Below, one piece after another: positions 17,960-27,019 of a stretch of DNA of 64,000 nt. The notes beneath the pieces are model-generated. The model had not been told where the DNA came from. It did no database searches and worked only from the letters and a program-made list of their open reading frames with translations. The DNA comes from Acidiferrum sp963771295 (GTDB lineage Bacteria; Acidobacteriota; Terriglobia; Acidiferrales; UBA7541). The stretch's first letter is position 1; each line of letters opens with the position of its first letter. Made by a program: the position numbers and the translations under genes. The DNA lies in contig CAVYTB010000003.1 in assembly GCA_963771295.1 (NCBI GenBank), positions 4,454 through 68,453 on the forward strand, written 5' to 3'.

Positions 17960-20083
17960 CTACGCCGCCTCTCCTCCTTCTTTGCCAAAATCCGCGAACG
18001 TCTTGCCCTGCTCGCTAAGGTGCTGCAATAGCGGCGCTGGCCGCCAGGTTTCTCCGTGCTGGCGATGCAATTCCGATACCCGCTCGTACACTTTTTTCAA
18101 GCCAACAGTGTCGGCATACCACATCGGGCCGCCGCGATACGCCGGGAAACCGTAGCCATTCACATAAATGACGTCGATGTCCGAGGCGCGCAGCGCGTAG
18201 CCCTCCTGCAGGATACGCGCGCCTTCGTTGACCAGGGCGTAGATACAGCGGTCGGTGATTTCCGCGGCGGTGATTTGATGCTGCGCAAGGCCCGCTTCCC
18301 GCACCCACTTTCGAACAAGTTCATCAGTCTGGGGATCCGGCATCGCGCGGCGCTGCTCATCATATTTATACCAACCCGCTCCTGTTTTTTGCCCGAATCT
18401 CCCGAGCTCGCACAGGCGATCTTCGAGGAACGGCTGGCGAACTCCCGGTGTCTCCAGATGACGATATTCTTTACGAATCCGCCAGCCCACATCCAGCCCC
18501 GCAAGATCGCCTGTTGCTAAGGGTCCCATGGCCATTCCGAATTCAGTGAGCGCTTGGTCGACGGCGGCAACCCCGGCGCCTTCTTCCACCAGAAACTGCG
18601 CCTCGCGCCGGTATGGATGGAACATGCGATTGCCCACAAATCCCCGGCAATTGCCAACCAGCACGCCAACTTTGCCCAGCGTCTTTGACAATTGCATGCA
18701 CGTGGCGACAACTTCCTTTGAAGTGTCTTTGCCGCGGACAATCTCCAGCAATCGCATCACGTTCGCGGGACTGAAGAAATGCGTTCCGATCACAGACTCT
18801 GGCCGCGAAGTTACCGAAGCAATCTCGTCGATGCTTAATGTCGATGTATTACTCGCAAGAATCGCGCCCGCTTTGCCAACGCGGTCCAGTTCCCTGAACA
18901 CTTGCTTCTTGAGGGCCATGTTCTCGAAAACGGCTTCGATCACCAGGTCTACTTTTGAGAAATCGTCATAGCTCAGTGTTGGCGTGATGCGCTTCACTCG
19001 CTCTTCAGCAACTTCCTGCGAGAAACGGCCGCGCTTCACGGAATTCTCATAATTCGACCGGATGGTGGCGAATCCTCGATCGAGGGCGGCATGGTCCGTA
19101 TCCTTAATAAGGACGGCTATACCAGCATTGGCCAACACCATGGCGATACCGCCGCCCATCGTGCCTGCCCCAACCACTGCCGCGGATTTTACGGGAATCA
19201 CAGGCGTGCCCTTGGGAATGTCGGGAATCTTACTGACTTCGCGCTCGCTGAAAAACACATGAATGAGCGATTTAGATTGCTCGGAAAACAGGCAGTCCAG
19301 AAAGAGCTTCTGTTCCACCTGGCAGCCTTCTTCGAATGAAAGCTTCGTGGCCGCTTCAATCGCATCGATCGCAGCAGCCGGAGCCAGTAAGCCGCGTTGT
19401 TTCTTGGCGACTGCCTCCCGCGCGGTAGAAAAGATTTGAGCGTTCTCCGTAGCACCACCGAGTTTCTCGTTGCGCTCGCGGGTTTTTGGCGCTGGCTTGT
19501 CGGCCACTTCGCGCGCAAACGCAATCGCCCCGGCAAGAAGATCGCCTCCGACGATGCGATCGACGATGCCGAATTTCACCGCTTCCTCTGCGTTTATCGG
19601 ATTCCCGCTCACACACATCTCGACGGCCTTCACCACGCCGGCCAGCCGCGGCAGGCGCTGCGTGCCACCCGCGCCAGGTATCAGTCCGAGTTTCACTTCC
19701 GGCTGGCCCACCTGCGCACTGGGAACTGCAACGCGGTAGTGAGCCGCCATTGCCAATTCCAATCCGCCTCCAAGCGCCGTTCCGTGGATGGCCATAATCA
19801 CCCGCTTGCTGCTGTCTTCGATTTTCAAAAGCAACGGAAGATGCCCCGCGCCGCGTGGCTTGCCCGACGTCATCTTGCCGAATTCCTTGATGTCCGCGCC
19901 GGCCACGAACGTGCGCCCGCCGCCAATCAGTACCGCAGCCTTGATGCTTGCATCCTGAGCGATTTGGTCCAACGCTTCGGAGATGCCTTCAGGAACGCCG
20001 GGACTCAAAGCGTTCACCGGCGAATTATTAATGGTGATGGTGGCGATGTCGTTGTCTTTGGTGAGCTGCACCAGGTCGGTCAT
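17960..20083 (-). CDS. FadJ/FadB-like enoyl-CoA hydratase / 3-hydroxyacyl-CoA dehydrogenase
   Basis: 707 aa bifunctional beta-oxidation enzyme. The N-terminal crotonase domain (about 1-190) has FVAGADIKEFG, HGTALGGGLELAMA (oxyanion loop) and LGLIPGAGGTQRLPRL, with the glutamates used for hydration. From about residue 295 a Rossmann domain begins (VGAGTMGGGIAMVLANAG), followed by IGTHFFSPANVMRLLEIV with the catalytic His and two C-terminal dehydrogenase domains (GNRMFHPYRREAQFLVEEG; RCIYALVNEGARILQEGYA). It converts trans-2-enoyl-CoA to 3-ketoacyl-CoA. No thiolase gene follows, so the partner is encoded elsewhere. Complete, standard length. Confidence 0.92.
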   Translation of the reverse strand: MTDLVQLTKDNDIATITINNSPVNALSPGVPEGISEALDQIAQDASIKAAVLIGGGRTFVAGADIKEFGKMTSGKPRGAGHLPLLLKIEDSSKRVIMAIHGTALGGGLELAMAAHYRVAVPSAQVGQPEVKLGLIPGAGGTQRLPRLAGVVKAVEMCVSGNPINAEEAVKFGIVDRIVGGDLLAGAIAFAREVADKPAPKTRERNEKLGGATENAQIFSTAREAVAKKQRGLLAPAAAIDAIEAATKLSFEEGCQVEQKLFLDCLFSEQSKSLIHVFFSEREVSKIPDIPKGTPVIPVKSAAVVGAGTMGGGIAMVLANAGIAVLIKDTDHAALDRGFATIRSNYENSVKRGRFSQEVAEERVKRITPTLSYDDFSKVDLVIEAVFENMALKKQVFRELDRVGKAGAILASNTSTLSIDEIASVTSRPESVIGTHFFSPANVMRLLEIVRGKDTSKEVVATCMQLSKTLGKVGVLVGNCRGFVGNRMFHPYRREAQFLVEEGAGVAAVDQALTEFGMAMGPLATGDLAGLDVGWRIRKEYRHLETPGVRQPFLEDRLCELGRFGQKTGAGWYKYDEQRRAMPDPQTDELVRKWVREAGLAQHQITAAEITDRCIYALVNEGARILQEGYALRASDIDVIYVNGYGFPAYRGGPMWYADTVGLKKVYERVSELHRQHGETWRPAPLLQHLSEQGKTFADFGKEGGEAA

Positions 20084-20222
20084 AGCAAGGCTCGTTACGT
20101 AATCAGTTCAGCGCGGCTTCTACTACCACATTTGGCGGACCACAGTATAAGGATGAGCCGCAGCCTCTGTCGACCATTGCGGGGATAGACCGCGCGGGAG
20201 AATCTGCAGGATTCTGCTGCTC

Positions 20223-21197
20223 CTACTCTTTGTTGTTGCTGAAGCTGAACCCAAGGAACTTCCGTGTCTCCGGTCGAGCCACCGCACTCTTTGCCTCGTT
20301 CACCTTGAGCTTCAGTCGGCGTGTGAGAACGCGCGTGACGTTCGTCATCACCCGCTGTCCTGCTCGTTGGCTGCGGACGTAAATGTTGCAGTCATCCGCA
20401 TACCGTACGAAGCGATGCTTGCGCCGTTCGAGCTCGCGGTCGAGTTCATCGAGCACGATGTTCGATAGAAGCGGAGAAAGCGGACCGCCTTGCGGTGTCC
20501 CTTCTTCCGCCGGACTCACCAGCCCGTTCTCCATCACTCCCACTTTCAAGAATGCTCCGATCAATCGGAGCATTCTCTTGTCGGTTACCCGCCGTGCGAC
20601 CGCCGCCATCAGTTTGTCGTGGTTGACCCGATCAAAGAATTTCTCAAGATCGAGGTCTACCACCCAGCGATGGCCCGCAGCAATGTATTGCTGTGCTTTG
20701 GCTACCGCTTGATGCGCCGAGCGTTTCGGCCGAAACCCGTGACTGTGTTCGGAGAACGTCGGGTCCCACCTGCGTTGCAGAACCTGCATTACCGCCTGCT
20801 GGATCAAGCGATCCAGCACCGTTGGGATGCCAAGCTTTCGCACCCCGCCGTCCGGTTTCGGGATTTCCACCCGTCGCACCGGTTGTGGTCTGTAGGTCCC
20901 GCTCAACAGTTGTTCCCGTATCGTGGGCCAGTGCTGCTTCAGATAACCCGAGAGATCCCCGACTTTCATGCCGTCGATTCCCGGACTTCCTTTGTTTGCT
21001 TTGACTCGCTTGTAAGCCTGCCAGCAGTTTCCCCGCTCGCAGACTTCTTCCATCAACTGCTCGTGACGAGTTGGACGTTCGGTTTCGCATTTCGCCGTAA
21101 GCGATTCGGTCCCTTCCTGAGAAGCCTTCGGAGTTTCACTCCTCCCCTCCTCAGTAAAGGCCAGCACTAGCTGGTTCTTCTGCCGCTTGTCGCTCAT
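20223..21197 (-). pseudogene. group II intron reverse transcriptase/maturase, C-terminally truncated
   Basis: 324 aa; complete proteins of this family have roughly 420-480 aa. RT blocks are clear: KRVKANKGSPGIDGM, RRVEIPKPDGGVRKLGIP, SHGFRPKRSAHQAV, DLDLEKFFDRVNHD, EGTPQGGPLSPLLSN and the catalytic YADD near residue 268. The frame ends soon after FLGFSFS with a short foreign tail (NNKE), so the thumb/maturase domain needed for splicing is lost. The polymerase core is nominally intact but probably not useful. Confidence 0.85.
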
Positions 21198-21606
21198 CGA
21201 GTCCTGCGTCCTACTTGCCGCTCCCTACTGTTTGGGCCTTCATCGCTTCCGCAACTACTACGCCCGCTGCTGACTTCTGCCGCACGGTCAGAGTGGATCG
21301 CTCCACTCTCAGTCACGATTCCGTGACATGCAGCAGATCTCCCGAGGTAAGTTCGATCGCCTTCCACGCGCAACCGCCGGATCTACCACCAGTGCCTTTG
21401 ATGGATTGTGGGCTTCGCGATCATTGGCTCGCTCGCCCGGCACCGTAGGCCTCTAATCCAGTTCTTGTTCATCGGCTCGCGTATTTGCTCCACGCTTCTT
21501 TCAGACCTCACCTCGCGGCTCGGCCCTTGCGCTTCGCTATCACTTCGCCTCCATCAGGCTGTGAAGAGGACTTTCACCTCCAAGCTATCAAACATGCTCG
21601 GCACAC
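20223..21606 (-). mobile_element. group II intron, 5' part with truncated maturase gene
   Basis: Read on the minus strand, the element starts with GTGTGCCGAGCATG at 21606, fitting the GUGYG 5' splice consensus. It continues through about 410 nt of structured RNA (GGAGGTGAAAGTCCTC and similar blocks expected of domains I-III) and the reverse-transcriptase frame. The rest of the maturase and domains V-VI are missing: unrelated DNA begins near 20223. It lies 6 nt past a strong terminator stem, the target choice typical of group IIC introns. It cannot splice or move by itself. Confidence 0.75.
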
Positions 21607-21612
21607 CAAAGA

Positions 21613-21642
21613 AACGGAGAGGGCCGTTAGGCCCTCTCCGTT
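21613..21642 (-). terminator. intrinsic terminator of the TonB-dependent receptor
   Basis: aacggagagggcc (21613-21625) and ggccctctccgtt (21630-21642) form a perfect 13-bp stem with loop gtta. On the minus strand it is followed by a TTCTTT tract, 49 nt after the receptor stop. The group II intron begins 6 nt beyond the stem. Confidence 0.88.
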
Positions 21643-21690
21643 CTTCTGCAATTGCTGTCTATGCGTGGTCCTCCGAACCGCGGCAGTAGC

Positions 21691-24600
21691 TTAGAAGCGC
21701 ACGCGCGCGCCAAGCTCTATGTGTCGTGGGCTGTTCACCTGACCCGCGCCAAAGGCGCCCAGAGCGCCAAAATCGCTGGTGTCGGTGAGGGCGTTGTACG
21801 GATCGCCCAACTGCACGTGGTTAAAGATGTTCGTGAACACCGCACCGAACTCCATGTTCACCCGCTCGGTAATCATGAGGTTCTTTTTGATGCTGAAGTC
21901 CACGTTCCAGAACGCCTGGCCGCGCATAGTGCCGACGCCGCCGTTGGCGCCATTGTCGATTCCCAGAATCGGGTTGCGGAAGCAGTTATAGACCGCCTGC
22001 GGGTTCTGATACAACGACGGCCCGTAACCACTGGATCCCATCCCTGGATACTGCGTGGACGGTATGGGGTTGTTGTGCCGCTGGCTGCCGCCTGCCGCAC
22101 CTCCGCAGATGTTGATGGCGTTCTCATAGCTGCCAACGTTGCTGGCATCCGACGCGCCGAATGATTGGCCGCCGTCATAAACGGAGTTGGTGGCATTTGC
22201 CGTATAAACGCCCAGCGGCAAGCCACTGCCGAGGTCGATGATGGGCGAGAAGGTCCAACCGCCCAGAAGGTGTCCGACAAAGCCGTGCTGGTTCTGGTAG
22301 AACGGCGGCTGGTAAACTAGCCAGGTGTTGAACATGAATTTGCGATCCCATGGCTGCAGCCCATAATTGCGGCCCAGATCAAACGGATCGGAGATGGAGT
22401 ATTGGCTGGTAGCCTGGACTTGGGAGCCGGTGCCCAGTGCTTTTCCATAAGTGAAGTTGGATTGCATGGTGATGCCGTGCCATGCGTTCATCTTCATGGT
22501 TATGAACATGGCATTGTAGTTTCCCCAGCCCGAGCTGGTGTTCTGGGTAAAGTCCGACGACAACTGCCCCTGCGTCCCGTACTGTCCCGGCGCACCGGTC
22601 GGTGTGTTCAACATTGAGCGTGCGAAGTTGAACGCGCCGGCGTCAAGGTCACTCCAGATGCTCCACACGTTGGCCAGGCCAATGTTGCCCGTGCCGTTGT
22701 TCCCTTCGTTGGCGGCAACTGCTTGTGTGCAGCTCGCATAACCCGCACAGTAGGACTTATTCAGAGCCGCCTCAAAGAACGGTTGGGGAGTGACAGCAGA
22801 GAGATTGCCGGCGCAGTTGCCACCGGCCATGCCCGCATTGCCGCCACAGTATTGCCAAACCATCTGGCCATAGGCTTTGTCGAATCGCTGGCCACCCAAG
22901 GTCATCATGTAGGGGACAGCGCCGATGTTGATGGGTTGGAATTCGTTAGTCAGCAAGCGCCCGATATAGCCAACTTCCACCGTTAACCGACTGTTAAGTT
23001 GCCGCTGCACCGTGAAGTCGAACTGCTGGCTCATGCTTGGGCGGAAGTTCGGGTCGAGACCAGTGCCGGCGCCAGCCGCCGCGGCGTTGAAGCCGGGAAA
23101 AGTCGGCTGAGGCAGGGTCTGGGTCGCTGCAGTAAGAGGCGCCACCAGGCCATCGAAACCGCTACCCGTGGGGCCAATGCGGAAGGCGTTATTTGGATTT
23201 GATCCACCAGGTCCCCCGCACGTTCCATCGGTCAACGGGCTGACGCACTGCACCGCCTGAATGAGGCCGTCGCCCAACAGCGGGATCAGCACCAGGCCCA
23301 CACCATTGAGGCGCCCGTAAAGAATGCTGTAGCCGCCGCGGACAACTGTCTTGTTCCTCCCAAATATTGAACCCAGCAGTCCGTCATCAAAGTTGGGAGC
23401 CCAAGCCCCAGCGATCCGTGGGCTGAAGCCCTTGTAAAAGGGGTTATACGGATATTTCGGGTGGCCAGCCACGTTGTCGATTAACGAAAATCCGATTGCG
23501 GGATTGTAGACTTGGCCAGCCAGCGCTGCTTCTTCACGATCCTTCAAATACGTCTGCGTGACGAGTGGCTTATTGTCTGGACCCACCAGCACAATCTGCT
23601 TCCCTTGCGCTTCCGTTGGCGGCATCTCCAACGACCAGCCCAAGCCGTAACTCAGTGTGAAGGAGGGCTTCATGCGCCACGAATCGCTGAAATACAAGTT
23701 GTAGAAGGGGATGGTGCTCTTGTCGTAAGCCGGTGTGTTCGGCGGATTCAGAGTTAAATTCGAACCCGTCCTCGTGTATGCAAGTTGTGATACCCCTGGA
23801 ATTCCTAGCGTGATTGCGTAGTCCCTCTGGTAGTTGGAAAGTTGCGATCCACCCGCAGTAGTAATGGCGTCAGGTACGTAGCCGGTCATGTTCATACCGT
23901 TCGTGCTTCCCACGCTAGCCCCAGTCCAATAAACGGTGTTGTAGTTGATGCCGCCGCCATTGTCGGTGCGCTGGTGATAGTTCCAATTGCGCTGGTAGGT
24001 GCCACCGAACTGGAAGAAGTGAGTGCCTTTGGACCAGGAAAGGTCGTCGCGAATCATATTGTCCTGGCCGTCCCAGAATCGCGTTCGCACATCCTGCGTG
24101 TCCAGGTTATAAGGTGCCAGCACGTTTGTGGCGCTCTCACCCAACGGTTCAATCGCCCCACCCAATCCCGGGATTTGAGGCGGTTGAGCGTTAGACGCAC
24201 GGGCCCAATAATTTCGCAGATAGCTATAGTGGAAATCGTTGGTCAGCGCGTTCGTTATGTTCGTTGTTAAGCCCGCGGTCAGGTACCAAGGCACCTGTGG
24301 ACGATTCGAAATCGAGGTGGGGACACCCAGCTTGTCGCCCGGGAAAAAGCCACCGATATCGATCTGGTTTCCGGTGGCGCGCTCCATTTTGTAATAACGG
24401 TAGGTCGAGTAGAAGTGCCACTTGGGGCCGAAATCGTGGTCCAGGCGAGCTACGCCAAAGTTGTCGTCCCATGGCAGCAGCATGTTGCCGCGGAAGGCCA
24501 ATATATTCAATCCATCGCACCTGGTCAGACCTGCGCAACTCGAAATGTTCGAAGCTGGCATGTACTGAGTCCAGATAGCTTGCTGCGTCGGGCTGATTCC

Positions 24601-25812
24601 CAGTCCTCGCGGGTCGCACGCTCCTGCGGGACAGGTGGCAGGTTGGATGATCTGTCCGGGAGTCAGTACGGCAGTGGCCGGACCATTGTAGGTGACAGGC
24701 GTCGGGTTGAGGTTATACGCCACCCCTCCAAACTGGAGAATTCCCTGGTCCATGGCCTCAGACGGAACCGCTCTCGTAACTGTTGTGGAGTCGTTCCAGC
24801 GGAAGCCTTCATAATTGGCGAAAATGTACCACTTCCCTCCAAGGATTTCTTTCGAAACGATCGGACCGCCGATGGAACCGCCGAATCGGTTGTAGTGGTA
24901 GCTGGGTTTTGGCGAGTTCGTAGCGCTATTGTTGAATCCGTTGGCCCCCCAGGCGTTATCCAAATAATATTCGTATCCCGTCCCGTGCCATTGATTCTGG
25001 CCGCGCTTGGTTACCAACTGCACTTGCGCTCCGGCAGAGGCGTTGAAGTCCGCCGTTTGGTTATTCGTGCCCACCTTAAATTCTTCGATACTGTCAGCAG
25101 GCGTAGGCATAACACCCGTCGGTCCGCCGCCGCCCGGAGCGCCATTCACGGCCGTCCCCGTCACCTGGCCGACCAAGCCACCCGAAGGATCTCCGGCGAA
25201 GCTGGGCGTGTACGTATTCTGCGTGCCGTCCATGTCGCTGGAGTTGTTACCACCATCCAGCATGAATGAATTCTGGTCCTGGTTCGCGCCGGCAACGCTG
25301 CCATCGATCGCAACGCCTGGTTGCAGCGTTACGAATGTGCTGACGTCCCGTCCGAGTCCCGGCAGATTGTCTAAGGGCAGGCCAGTTAGCGTGTTGCCGA
25401 CCGTGGCACTCGACGTTTCCAGCGATGCGCCGGTCGCAGTTACCTCTACCGTCTCCACGTTCGAACCCAGCTCCAGCTTAACGTCCAGCGTCAGGCTAGT
25501 CCCCACCGTTACTTCTTGCTTGGTGAACTTGGTTACGCGAAAACCAGCCTTCGAGACCGTCAGGTCATACACTCCAGGCGGAACATTCGACAGGGTGTAG
25601 CGACCCGAGTCATTGCTCACTGCGGTTCGCGTCGTGCTCGTTGCCGTCTCCGACAGCGTGACGGTCGCCCCCGTCACCGTCGCGCCGGCTGGATCCGTGA
25701 CCACACCTTGTATCGTTCCGGTTGAGATCGCCTGGCCAAACACCCCCGCTGGTATCAAACTGCAGACCAAAACGAAAAGGACCACCCGCGTTCCTTTTGC
25801 GAGGACACCCAT
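21691..25812 (-). CDS. TonB-dependent receptor, Oar-like, with carboxypeptidase-regulatory domain
   Basis: 1373 aa from ATG 25812, chosen because AAGGAG lies 6 nt upstream; the frame extends 24 codons further without a site. Signal peptide (VVLFVLVCSLIPAGVFGQ), then a CarboxypepD_reg-like beta-sandwich (about 28-110: GTIQGVVTDPAGATVTGA ... PGVYDLTVSKAGF), a plug region (LPGLGRDVSTFVTLQPG; NQDQNSFMLDGGNN) and a very long barrel ending in ELGARVRF, whose terminal Phe is the outer-membrane insertion signal. This is the expanded Oar-type receptor class of Acidobacteriota, thought to import large oligomers such as glycans or peptides. Monocistronic, with its own promoter and terminator. Ligand not deducible: no SusD or hydrolase neighbour. 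Confidence 0.9.
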   Translation of the reverse strand: MGVLAKGTRVVLFVLVCSLIPAGVFGQAISTGTIQGVVTDPAGATVTGATVTLSETATSTTRTAVSNDSGRYTLSNVPPGVYDLTVSKAGFRVTKFTKQEVTVGTSLTLDVKLELGSNVETVEVTATGASLETSSATVGNTLTGLPLDNLPGLGRDVSTFVTLQPGVAIDGSVAGANQDQNSFMLDGGNNSSDMDGTQNTYTPSFAGDPSGGLVGQVTGTAVNGAPGGGGPTGVMPTPADSIEEFKVGTNNQTADFNASAGAQVQLVTKRGQNQWHGTGYEYYLDNAWGANGFNNSATNSPKPSYHYNRFGGSIGGPIVSKEILGGKWYIFANYEGFRWNDSTTVTRAVPSEAMDQGILQFGGVAYNLNPTPVTYNGPATAVLTPGQIIQPATCPAGACDPRGLGISPTQQAIWTQYMPASNISSCAGLTRCDGLNILAFRGNMLLPWDDNFGVARLDHDFGPKWHFYSTYRYYKMERATGNQIDIGGFFPGDKLGVPTSISNRPQVPWYLTAGLTTNITNALTNDFHYSYLRNYWARASNAQPPQIPGLGGAIEPLGESATNVLAPYNLDTQDVRTRFWDGQDNMIRDDLSWSKGTHFFQFGGTYQRNWNYHQRTDNGGGINYNTVYWTGASVGSTNGMNMTGYVPDAITTAGGSQLSNYQRDYAITLGIPGVSQLAYTRTGSNLTLNPPNTPAYDKSTIPFYNLYFSDSWRMKPSFTLSYGLGWSLEMPPTEAQGKQIVLVGPDNKPLVTQTYLKDREEAALAGQVYNPAIGFSLIDNVAGHPKYPYNPFYKGFSPRIAGAWAPNFDDGLLGSIFGRNKTVVRGGYSILYGRLNGVGLVLIPLLGDGLIQAVQCVSPLTDGTCGGPGGSNPNNAFRIGPTGSGFDGLVAPLTAATQTLPQPTFPGFNAAAAGAGTGLDPNFRPSMSQQFDFTVQRQLNSRLTVEVGYIGRLLTNEFQPINIGAVPYMMTLGGQRFDKAYGQMVWQYCGGNAGMAGGNCAGNLSAVTPQPFFEAALNKSYCAGYASCTQAVAANEGNNGTGNIGLANVWSIWSDLDAGAFNFARSMLNTPTGAPGQYGTQGQLSSDFTQNTSSGWGNYNAMFITMKMNAWHGITMQSNFTYGKALGTGSQVQATSQYSISDPFDLGRNYGLQPWDRKFMFNTWLVYQPPFYQNQHGFVGHLLGGWTFSPIIDLGSGLPLGVYTANATNSVYDGGQSFGASDASNVGSYENAINICGGAAGGSQRHNNPIPSTQYPGMGSSGYGPSLYQNPQAVYNCFRNPILGIDNGANGGVGTMRGQAFWNVDFSIKKNLMITERVNMEFGAVFTNIFNHVQLGDPYNALTDTSDFGALGAFGAGQVNSPRHIELGARVRF

Positions 25813-26193
25813 ACACACTCCTTTTTTGAATGAAAGAAGATTCCCCCCACAGGGCTTTCGGTCCACCACCGAAAAAGTGACCAACTGTTTACGCCTGCTG
25901 ACTGTTCTGTGTCAAGATTTTATTTCTTCTTTATTAAAATTGTTTTTCGAAACCGCCCGGCACCATCCGCGGCGCCTAAGGGAATTCATGTAGTTATTTG
26001 TAGGTAAGTACGGTTATCGAGCGCCCGTTGCCTTTTGTCCCGCAATACCTGCCTTCGCTGATTCACCACTTTTCCCTACCGCCCCTGAGGCTGCGGTCAT
26101 ATAATTCCTAGCAGTTGTCCACTATAGAATTGTCCGCCCGCCCAAAAACGAAGCGGCCCGATTTGGCCATTAATCTCATGAAGGAGTACCTCA
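25813..26193. promoter_or_regulatory. divergent promoter region of receptor and SYLF genes
   Basis: On the minus strand TTGACA (25915-25910) sits 17 bp from GTAAAC (25892-25887), a plausible promoter for the receptor giving a leader of about 70 nt. An AT-rich block (25916-25950) lies just upstream of it. On the plus strand the SYLF gene has a good AAGGAG site, but its promoter is not clear; TATAGA near 26124 is the best -10 candidate. No gene is seen here. Confidence 0.45.
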
Positions 26194-26886
26194 ATGAAAA
26201 AGCTCTCGGTTTTTGTTGTTGCAGCCCTGTTCTTGGCGACCTATTCCCTTGCCGATAACAAGAAGGAAGTGGAGCGCGTCGAAAACTCCGGCAAAGTGAT
26301 GAGCGAAATTTTGAATGTTCCTGAAGACATCCCGCAGGATCTGCTCGACAAGGCCGAGTGCGTCATCGTGTTGCCTTCCGTCGTCAAAGCCGCTTTCATT
26401 GTCGGTGGCAGCTACGGACGCGGCGTCATGACCTGCCGTAGTGGCGAGAACTTTAGCGGTAAGTGGGGCGCTCCGACCATGATCGCCCTGGAAGGCGGCA
26501 GCTTTGGACTGCAAATTGGTGGTCAGGCCACGGACTTCGTTCTTTTGGTGATGAACGATCGCGGCGCGCAAGGCATTCTCAGCAGTAAGGTCAAACTCGG
26601 CGCCGACGCGTCCGCCGCTGCTGGCCCGAAGGGTCGGGACGTTTCTGCCGCTACCGACGCAACCATGCGCGCGGAAATCCTCAGCTACTCTCGCGCTCGC
26701 GGCGTTTTCGCCGGTGTCTCGCTGGAAGGTTCCACGCTTCGCCCGGACAATGACGCCAACAAGAGCCTCTATGGCAAGGAGGTTTCCGCGAAGGATATCG
26801 CGTTGAAGGGCGCAGTTCCGCCTCCACCTTCCGCGAAACAGCTCCTGGAAACGCTGGACAAGAAATCGCCCAAGCACAAGTCCTGA
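26194..26886 (+). CDS. SYLF-domain (Ysc84/DUF500) lipid-binding-type exported protein
   Basis: 230 aa, ATG with AAGGAG upstream. A Sec signal peptide (MKKLSVFVVAALFLATYSLA) precedes the SYLF fold. The conserved landmarks are IPQDLLDKAECVIVLPSV, GGSYGRGVMTCRSG, GGSFGLQIGGQATDFVLLVMN and the late SYSRARGVFAGVSLEG. Eukaryotic members bind phosphoinositides; bacterial exported members are of unknown role, presumably at the envelope. Tail is proline- and lysine-rich. Followed by its own terminator. Confidence 0.88.
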   Translation: MKKLSVFVVAALFLATYSLADNKKEVERVENSGKVMSEILNVPEDIPQDLLDKAECVIVLPSVVKAAFIVGGSYGRGVMTCRSGENFSGKWGAPTMIALEGGSFGLQIGGQATDFVLLVMNDRGAQGILSSKVKLGADASAAAGPKGRDVSAATDATMRAEILSYSRARGVFAGVSLEGSTLRPDNDANKSLYGKEVSAKDIALKGAVPPPPSAKQLLETLDKKSPKHKS

Positions 26887-26930
26887 CGCAGTGCTGCTCC
26901 AAAAGCTTCACCAGCTTTAATTCTTTCCCA

Positions 26931-26971
26931 CAGGACGCGCGTTGCTTTGCAGCGTGCGTCCTGCTTTTTTT
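26931..26971 (+). terminator. intrinsic terminator after SYLF gene
   Basis: aggacgcgcg and cgtgcgtcct form a stem of about 10 bp (one mismatch) around ttgctttgcag, followed by gc and seven Ts. Confidence 0.8.
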
Positions 26972-27019
26972 GCGAAATGCAGACACCCGCGCCGCGTGCG
27001 TATTCAATGTCCACTCAAG

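Noticed and set aside
19397..20188. 263-aa plus-strand frame
   Set aside because: Antisense to the FadJ-like gene; no start site or motif.
21652..25993. Several plus-strand frames across the TonB receptor
   Set aside because: Antisense shadows of a GC-rich gene with clear signal peptide, plug and barrel on the minus strand.
26191..26877. 228-aa minus-strand frame antisense to the SYLF gene
   Set aside because: Mirror frame; the plus-strand product has a signal peptide and the SYLF motifs.
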